Origin: Plumapathes pennacea
Lineage: Eukaryota > Cnidaria > Anthozoa > Antipatharia > Myriopathidae
DNA: 64,000 nt
Direction: 5' to 3'
Assembly (NCBI GenBank): GCA_964036295.1
Contig: OZ038462.1
Location: 22,506,363-22,570,362, forward strand
The position numbers and the translations under genes were made by a program. Positions 57,447 through 64,000 of the stretch are shown one piece after another; positions within the stretch are counted from its first letter, which is position 1; each line of letters opens with the position of its first letter. The notes beneath the pieces were generated by a model. The model worked only from the letters and a program-made list of their open reading frames with translations, was not told the origin of the DNA and searched no databases.

Positions 57447-58237
57447 TAGTTTGAATTGTGTAACGGGTATTTTGACCCCTGTGCTATTTTATTAAGATTA
57501 ATGGTGGATGAGTTATATGAGGTTAAGGGAGTGATCGAGTGGCGAAGTGAAGTATAAATTAAAATGATGTGCGTTAGTACGTGATTATATGCTGCAGCGC
57601 TAAAATGGGGTCCGTGTCAGGGCTTGTATTTGTGTAGGGAACATTTTCGGTAGGGAGACATGTAGTTGGGGTCGGTAGTTAACACGTGTGTTGGGTAACA
57701 AAGGGGACGGGAGCGAAGAGCGAATAAAACTGAGAATACAATAAACAGAGAACTGAGAAACGAAGGGATTAGTGAAGAAGCTAACACAATAACAGTAATT
57801 AATAGAAGTGGAAGTTAAACGGGTGGTGTAGGAAAGAGCGCTCTAAAAAGTGTGTCGAACTAATGAGCATCATTTGAGGTTTGTCCGTCGAAGCAACCGC
57901 GCTATTCTCATCAGGGGCATAGTAACGCGGTTGCTCTATGAAGGTGAAAGTTCCTTCAATAGTACGTGTTTCGAAATGGTAGGCGCGCGCCATCCATGCC
58001 CTACACGATCAACGGTTACAAACTTTTGGCCCTGGCCGAGTTGAGGGTGAAGGGAGAAAGGCGGGGAAGATGGTCAAGACTTCGACACAAGGAGGGGAGG
58101 GAAAAAAATTAGGTGGAAGGAATTGACTTACCTCGATAGATTTCCGAAGATCGATGCCGTAGGACTGCATCCAAACGCTAAGTAAAATACTGGGTTGCAA
58201 TACGACAGGCAGTTGTAAACGAAGTCGAATCGTGGCC
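57447..58237. repeat. 791-bp direct repeat, copy 2
   Basis: Second copy of the unit at 55349-56139, offset by 2098 bp. Right of it the sequence differs from that right of copy 1: tacttgggttgtg here, against acgtgaaatgtaa there. Confidence 0.95.
57799..58000 (-). CDS. Possible terminal exon of an unrecognised gene (copy 2)
   Basis: Same frame as 55701-55902, with acceptor at 58001-58002 and stop at 57799-57801. Its candidate upstream donor at 58125-58131 is also preserved. The upstream part is cut off by the repeat boundary at 58237. Confidence 0.3.
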
Positions 58238-58280
58238 TACTTGGGTTGTGTACTCCCCTCGATTTTTATTTCTGTTTCAG

Positions 58281-58334
58281 GTTTTTCTGATGGGATTTAT
58301 TAACTGCTGGCAAGAAGTGAATCAGGCAGCGATG
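58281..58334 (+). other. Exon-like segment on the plus strand inside the foldback element
   Basis: A strong acceptor (ttatttctgtttcag) and donor (gtaaga) bracket 54 nt reading VFLMGFINCWQEVNQAAM. No partner exon was found with confidence; a possible later acceptor tttatag lies at 58481-58487. It may be a remnant of a gene carried by the element. Confidence 0.25.
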
Positions 58335-58499
58335 GTAAGAGCTCTTTTCTCTACTTATTTGTTAATCATTGAACTTTGCTTTTCCTTCTTTCCTTTGTGG
58401 CTATATCTTACTGACAGTGATATGTTTCTTGGCATTATATGGGTGATGCAGAATTAGTACAAATTGCGTCCTTTGTATTGTTTATAGGAAAGTAGAGTG

Positions 58500-59375
58500 A
58501 CATCAGACGAAAGTTGAGAAAGACAGACATATGGGAGAACAAGAAGACTTAAAAATTACGGCCACAGATGCCCACAAAGAGGGAGTTGTTACATGAGTGG
58601 TTTTCAAATGCCATGGATAACACGATTGAAGACAGGGAATGAACATCAAAGTGGATGAAAATTCAAGCTACCATAGTTTATGCATTCATATATACCTGGT
58701 TGTACGAACAATATTGTTTAAGTCTTAATTTGATATGTATATTTCATTCTGGTTCAGCATTTCTTTTTTAAAGTGATTTACACTGTTTCTTTGTTTTTAG
58801 GTTTTAGACACTCCTATACAGAATTGTAAATGTAACTGTTTACATATTGTAATGCTATTATTATTGTTATTGTTATTAATATTAAATGTAATACTTCCAA
58901 CAGCAAAAAGGCTCCTGTTGTTTTTTGTTTTGATTGTTTATTTTTATTTTTTTATGGAGGTTCAAACAACGAATCAAAATTCAAAAAGGAAACGTTGTAC
59001 GTTTTTGTTAAACTGACTCATGGTTCATGGAAACCTCCATACCTATTTTGCGTTTCCTTTCTCCTAACTCATCTAATATTGGACATTTCGGTCGCAAACC
59101 TTCAGCAAATAAATAGCACAATAGCAAAACTAGACGTCCCCATGTGCTCCGTGCTACTGCTTTGTTGACCACCAAATAATGATCAGACAATATGACGATA
59201 TAAACTCGTATTTATATACCATAACGTATTTATAAGCTGATCGAACAACGACCCTGAGTTTTTGTGTTCTCACTACATCACTTTAATGCTCCACCCCTCC
59301 ACTCCTCCCCGGGTCTCCCGGCCGTCCCCTGCCCCTCTCCCAAAATTTGTTATATAAAGTTTAAAACGAGGTCTT
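58500..59375. other. AT-rich interior of the foldback element
   Basis: No recognisable gene. Simple repeats ttattgttattg occur near 58860. Confidence 0.5.
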
Positions 59376-59379
59376 TGAG

Positions 59380-59632
59380 CGGCGCTGTAAGAATCGTTAG
59401 AGTGGCTCTGTAAGAATCCTTAGAACGGCTCTGTAAGAGAATCGTTAGAGTGGCTCTGTAAGAATCCTTAGAACGGCTCTGTAAGAGAATCGTTAGAGTG
59501 GCTCTGTAAGAATCCTTAGGGTGGCTCTGTAAGAATCCTAAGAATGGCTCTGTAAGAGTCCTTAGAATGGCTCTGTAAGAATCCTTAAACGGCTCTGTAA
59601 GAATCCTTAGAACGGCTCTGTAAGAGAGGCTT
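59380..59632. repeat. 23-bp tandem repeat, right arm (inverted)
   Basis: About eleven units of ctgtaagaatccttagaacg plus gct, more degenerate than the left arm. It includes units with an inserted ga (ctgtaagagaatcgttagag). Confidence 0.95.
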
Positions 59633-59724
59633 ATGTAAAACAGTACACTTACATAGAGGGTCTTTTTCTTATGTTATTCTTTGTTTTTATATAAGGCTCC
59701 GTGCCCAGAAAGCGATAATGATCC

Positions 59725-61203
59725 CTCCATCCACTACACAAATTGCTTGCTAAGGGAACACCATGGAGTTGGAAGCAGGAGCAGTCAAAAGCGTTCCAGA
59801 GATTTGAGGAACTATTGATCAAAGCAAACCTACTGGTGCATTTTGATAGCAGCAAAGAGATTGTACTATCGTGCGATGCCTTCCCCTATGTAATTGGCGC
59901 AGTGTTCGCCCACAAGATGGCAGATGGATCAGAACGACCCATCGCCTATGCCTCACGCACATTGGCGCCATCAGAAAGAAATTATACACAGGTTGAAAAG
60001 GAAGGACTAAGCGTCGTCTTTGGTGTCAGAAAGTTTCAACAATACCTGTATGGCAATTGCTTCACAGTTTACACCGACCACAAGCCTTTGTTGGGACTGT
60101 TCAATGAGAAGCAACCAGTGCCAACCATGGCTGCGGCCCGCATCCAACGATGGGCACTCACACTCTCAGCATATGAATACACCATCCAGTATCGCCCTGG
60201 GAAAGACCATGGAAATGCAGATGCTTTGAGCCGGCTTCAACTGCCAGAGTCAATCAGAGTACCCCAGTATGATTCTTTTAGTGGACCAACTGGAAACCAC
60301 ACCAGTGACAGCCCAGAAGATCAGCCAATGGACCAGAAGGGACCCCACCATGCCCAAAGTTATCGCATACATAACCCAGGGGTTGTCATCAGTACTGCCA
60401 GCACATGAAGAGGAACTGAGACCCTACTTCAATCGGGGGCTGACAACAGAGGTAGGTTGTCATATGTGGGGGCAGAGGGTTGTGATACCCCATCTAGGCC
60501 GTAATCTAATGATGGCAGAGTTGCATGTGGGACACCCAGGCATTTGTCGCATGAAAGCATTGGCCAGGTCAATAATGTGGTGGCCAAAGATGGACAATGA
60601 CCTGGAGTAGCGTGTCGAGAACTGTAGCCCCTGTCAAGAGAACAGGCAGAAGCAGGCCAAATTGTTCAAAGTACTGTTCCAGTACAGAATCACGCCACAG
60701 ACTACAACAGGGCAATCTCCAGCTAAACTGTTGATGAATCGCACATTGAGATCACGCCTTGATCTCATCAGACCCGACACAGGAAGGAGAGTGCGGGGGA
60801 AACAAGAAGACCACAAGAGTCAACATGACATGCACGCAAAGGAACACAGTTTCCAGAAGGGACAGCCGGTGTATGTCACCAACTACGGGCGTGGGCAGAA
60901 ATGCTTCCCTGGAACCATCGAATCCAAGACTGTCAGACTCAGAGCTAGTGAGGAGACACCAGGATCAAGTGGGAGAGAGACATTGGGAACCAGAACCAGT
61001 CAGTGGGAGTGAGGAACCTGACCTGACATCAGACTCAGCACCAACCCAAGCTGCGCCCACAATCACTGAGTCTACCCCACCCACAACTGTGGTGACATCA
61101 GCTACACCAGCAAATCCAGCCAGTTGCGAGTCCACCCAGAGGACATACCCTGTGCGTGACCGGAAGGCACCCAGCTATCTGAGAGACTTTGTGCGCAGCT
61201 GAA
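59725..61203 (+). pseudogene. gypsy pol remnant: RT end, RNase H, integrase pieces
   Basis: RNase H block with SCDAFPYVIGAVFAHKM, RPIAYASRTLAPSERNYTQV, KEGLSVVFGVRKFQQYLYG and YTDHKPLLGLF (catalytic D, E, D visible), then YRPGKDHGNADALSRL. A frameshift near 60275 leads to the integrase zinc-binding segment (HVGHPGICRMKAL ... WWPKM ... CSPCQENR), which has an in-frame TAG at 60608-60610. The catalytic core is deleted between CQENRQKQAK and LFQYRITPQTTTGQ, near 60660. A further frameshift near 60960 precedes the tail (YPVRDRKAPSYLRDFV). The element is dead. Confidence 0.92.
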
Positions 61204-61284
61204 ACATTTGCGATTAGGACTGTTTATTTTGTCTTGAGGCATTGAGTTTGTTTAAATAGAGCTTTAAGACTAAGGATGAAGGAA

Positions 61285-61427
61285 TGTGGAAGCGTGACGC
61301 GTGACTATTACAATTGCCTTATTAGGAGGGGCAGTAAAACTACTCGAGGTCTGACCTGTATCATGCGGTGTTTTATCAAATGTAGTTGCGTTCCAAGAGT
61401 GTTTATTGGAGTAAGGATACTACAACA
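61285..61427 (+). mobile_element. gypsy 3' LTR (143 bp)
   Basis: Starts TGTGGAAGCGTGACGCG directly after a purine tract (aaggatgaaggaa, 61272-61284) and ends actacaaca. The next bases (agatacacc...) match the SMC6 5' intron (around 27668). This fixes the outer border. The 5' LTR is absent from the window. Confidence 0.75.
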
Positions 61428-61765
61428 AGATACACCATACAGTGTGCAGAACTCAAGGTATTTGATACAGTAGCTTGTTCTGATGTAAGCTAATTAAACT
61501 ATCAAATATTATTATGGGAGAAATTTTGTGAGTACCAGAGTGAAAGAGTTAAATTTCCCGCTAAACAATAAACCGTCCACTAGATACCCTTTTAGAAAAT
61601 AAATAGTCATACACCACAAGATATACATTTGAATGGGTATCCTTTTGAGTAAATGTGATCTGATGGGCATTGAGGGTACAAAATAAAGAGATACAAGTAT
61701 TTTACCTTTACATACTGTACTACAAGTACTAAGCAAGTCAGAAAGCATCATACATCTGTACTCAC

Positions 61766-63045
61766 TTCCATTTTTTTCAATCACAAAATTGACATTTGGC
61801 CCAAATGGGACTTTCAGCATTGTGTGACACATGAAATTGACCAGGAAAACTTTTTCAATAATGATTACTTCTGCTTCCTACTGCAAGCCAACAATATCAG
61901 AGGATTAACACTCTACTATATATAATCACCTGACAACCTGGAACACTGGGAAGTAAACCATATTCTTGAAATTTGATATATTCTAATGATGCAAACAAGT
62001 AAACAAAGATCCACCAATAGAATTGATCAATGCGTTGTTCTCAGCAGAATCACACACTTGACCTGCACCCATGTAGTTAGAGCATCCACCGATATCTCGG
62101 AGGACATGGGTTTGATTCTCGTTGAAGCCCAGACTTTTTTGTCCCGAGCTATCTTTGCAACTGCTTAAGTTGCTTCTTCCAACTGCAAAGGTCACTTTCA
62201 CTGTTATTCTCCATCCGCAGTTCATATATATGAGCTTCCTCATATATAAATCATAGCATTATCCTCTGTTAGGCCATAAATATTTCCCACAATATAAATA
62301 CATGTTCCAAAATCTCCATAAATTTTTGAAGATACTGTCCACACTAAACACTGCTTAAAAAACATCAGTGCGGATAGAAGAAGAGAATGCGTAACTGAAG
62401 GTACCAAATTCCATGACCCTCCATATTTTAATCCAAATCTCTGTCGACAGTACAGGGGCAACGGGATCCGTCACAGTTCACATCTCATCTGTGACTACAA
62501 TAAGGGGATATCGCGACCCCTCCCTCAATTCTTTTATTCACTTTTTAGCCGTTCTTAGAAGTCCCATTGTCAATTTGTTGTGGGTTCCTGCTAACCTGGT
62601 AATTATGCCGAGTACTGTACTCACCAGTATAGTCTCGATCCTACGCACACGTTTCTTTGGACTCGATCTTCCACTTTGTGCAGGAGCAAAAAGGCTACCA
62701 CTAACATATTGCTGTGCATACACTGTGAAGTACACGCGCGATCTGCATTTTATACACTTTATTTAAAGCGTGTAAAGTGCTGCGCCCTGCTCCATTTGCG
62801 GCAATAAAAAGTGAAACACCACGTGGAAAATGATAACACCTGTGTAACTCACCTTCGCCACAACTGGGAAATCCGGATTTTGTGAACAGTTTGGATCATC
62901 CGAATCAACTTCCAAGGTTTTTTTATCACCTTCATCGTCAGACGAAACTTTCCTCCTTCGCTTGGTCTTCTTGACTGAGGAGATCGAGTCGTCCCCGTTG
63001 TCAACATCGAGATTTCGGTGTCTTCCCCCGTCGTCTTTGCGCCAT
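61766..63045 (-). pseudogene. SMC6 exons 1-2, dead copy
   Basis: Exon 1 copy 62853-63045 (193 nt against 195 in the gene) keeps the ATG and donor. A frameshift after about six codons runs into TGA at the fifteenth. Exon 2 copy 61766-61880 (115 nt, as in the gene) has TAG in place of its first codon. The Walker A region reads IEKNG in place of IGKNG. Later exons are absent; the gypsy LTR sits at the break. Confidence 0.9.
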
Positions 63046-63163
63046 TTTTTGCAATTTGTTTTAAATCAAAAGCAAACCTTAGACTACCACTACAGTAAAA
63101 GCTAATATTTTGCGACGGTAATAGCTAAGTAACTCAAAAAGTTAAAAAACAGGTTTAATCAAT

Positions 63164-63475
63164 GTTAGTATATACCAAACAAGTGAATAGTGCTTTACGC
63201 GCGCTCTGATTGGCTCCTCAATCTCGGAATGTCAAGTACTATTCACTTCCCAGCGGCTTCCGGTAAAACAAAATGGCGCGCAAACCCAATTTTTGCCCAC
63301 TTTTGTCGGAAATAAACTAGCTATTTGGGAGTTGGCTATTAAACTTTTATGGTATATACTAAAACAATCATTCGCCTCAGTGTCGGTGAATATCGGTGGA
63401 TATTTTCCTCGCCGAAACGGCTCGGTAAATATCCACCGATATTCACCTCCACTTCGGCAAATAATTGTTAAATAA
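63164..63475. mobile_element. MITE insertion(s) in the SMC6 segmental copy
   Basis: Absent from the parental locus (around 29630). ttagtatatacc at 63165-63176 and ggtatatactaa near 63350-63361 are inverted. Next comes a perfect 21-bp hairpin stem starting ggtgaatatcggtggatat (63385-63405) and its complement (63427-63447), with a 21-base loop. These may be two elements or one composite. Confidence 0.8.
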
Positions 63476-64000
63476 AACAACAACTTTCCCTCGCGCCACA
63501 AATTTTAAATGGTACCAAACAAGGAAATTGGGGTGCACTCTAAGAGAATGGGAACCAGTTATTTTTAGGACTTGTTCCCAGCCTCTTCAGGTTCACGACA
63601 AGAATGCGGCCCAGGCCCTCTCCATTTATCTCTGAAACGTAAGGGATTGTGAGATCGTCAAGGCGCAAACCGCAAAGTTGATAAAACCAAAGGTGTCTTT
63701 TATGATTCTGTTTCTGAGATTTCTAGTTTTTGCTTTTCCCCACACTTGATAATAATATATTTTATACAAGGTTTTCTCAGTTCTCTGATGCTGGAGTGAA
63801 GAGTCTACGACCATCCCCATGGAATAAGACAACTGAGCAGTTTTGGATCAAGTTCTGAGCAGAAACTTTCAAGATGCGCACTGTCAAAATTTGACGCGAT
63901 CGAAACTAGTGGAGTTGCCTCAATCAAAAGTTTTACACATTCCCGGATGAACAAATACAAGTGCGCAACGCAGTGTGGTCTGCACGACACAACTTTTGCA

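Larger units (their letters stand above)
55055..59724. mobile_element. Foldback-like DNA element, 4670 bp, with composite tandem-repeat inverted ends
   Basis: The outer 96 bp (GGATCATTATCGCTTTCTGG ... acatagcc, 55055-55150) return inverted at 59629-59724 with one mismatch and one indel. Inside each outer block lies an array of 23-bp units (agccgttctaaggattctta then cag): about 9 at 55145-55350, and 11 or so in inverted form at 59384-59630. Long inverted ends built of tandem repeats are typical of foldback-type elements. No target-site duplication is visible. The left flank is kinesin-side DNA and the right flank is gypsy coding sequence. The interior holds a 791-bp direct duplication, a G-rich variable repeat and AT-rich DNA. 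No transposase was recognised. Confidence 0.85.
59725..61427 (+). mobile_element. Ty3/gypsy LTR retrotransposon, 5'-truncated and broken, with 3' LTR
   Basis: Starts in mid-coding sequence at the right edge of the foldback element (LHPLHKLLAKG). It covers the end of reverse transcriptase, RNase H, part of integrase and a 3' LTR. Everything upstream is missing. The reading frame is broken by two frameshifts, one stop and an internal deletion. The 3' LTR ends exactly where homology to the SMC6 intron begins, so it inserted into the duplicated SMC6 segment. Confidence 0.9.
61428..64000. repeat. Segmental copy of the SMC6 5' region
   Basis: Collinear with 27668-30180 in the same orientation: intron 2 part, exon 2, intron 1, exon 1 and the 5' flank. 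Many small changes are present, plus an extra insertion at 63164-63475. It continues past the right edge. Confidence 0.92.

Noticed and set aside
55349-58237. 791-bp repeats as LTRs of a retrotransposon
   Set aside because: They do not begin TG and end CA, there is no primer-binding site or purine tract, and the space between holds only a minisatellite.

Overview
This is a eukaryotic nuclear genome window, most likely from an anthozoan cnidarian such as a stony coral. The organism call is an inference. It rests on small, phase-conserved exons with GT-AG introns, a single-exon rhodopsin-like GPCR with a decayed tandem copy, invertebrate-type SMC6 and SLC28 proteins, and a dense mix of short inverted-repeat elements, Helitron, Harbinger and Ty3/gypsy relics. 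There are no bacterial operons and no CRISPR array. All recognisable host genes lie on the minus strand.

Layout. Positions 1-1170 are a minisatellite. Positions 1477-4940 hold the first exons of an SMC6-like paralogue that runs off the left edge. Positions 5226-8800 are mostly repeats, including a Helitron-like copy. Positions 8804-29524 hold a complete SMC6 gene; I reconstructed 30 coding exons totalling 3312 nt (1103 codons plus stop). Its introns are full of minisatellites, MITEs and a tRNA-derived SINE. Positions 30393-39164 contain an intact class A GPCR (31891-32766), a decayed tandem copy (36242-37104), two PIF/Harbinger-type elements and a short Helitron that carries A/T target flanks. 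Positions 40746-49295 hold a complete concentrative nucleoside transporter (SLC28 family) in 10 coding exons (1731 nt, 576 aa). Positions 50407-51660 are a tandem duplication. Positions 52555-54923 encode a C-terminal-motor kinesin (kinesin-14, KIFC3-like) that is broken by two frameshifts and a switch II substitution. Positions 55055-59724 form a 4.67-kb foldback-like element whose inverted ends are built of a 96-bp terminal block plus 23-bp tandem repeats. It encloses a 791-bp direct duplication and a G-rich variable repeat. Positions 59725-61427 are a 5'-truncated Ty3/gypsy element ending in a short 3' LTR. Positions 61428-64000 are a copy of the SMC6 5' region that has decayed to a pseudogene.

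The SMC6 5' end therefore occurs three times: a divergent tandem paralogue, the intact gene, and a dead segmental copy. The host genes do unrelated jobs: SMC5/6 genome maintenance, G-protein signalling, nucleoside uptake and microtubule transport. They do not form a pathway. The most unusual structure is the foldback-like element. It joins kinesin-side DNA directly to gypsy coding sequence with no visible target-site duplication, and it contains a phase-compatible two-exon reading frame.
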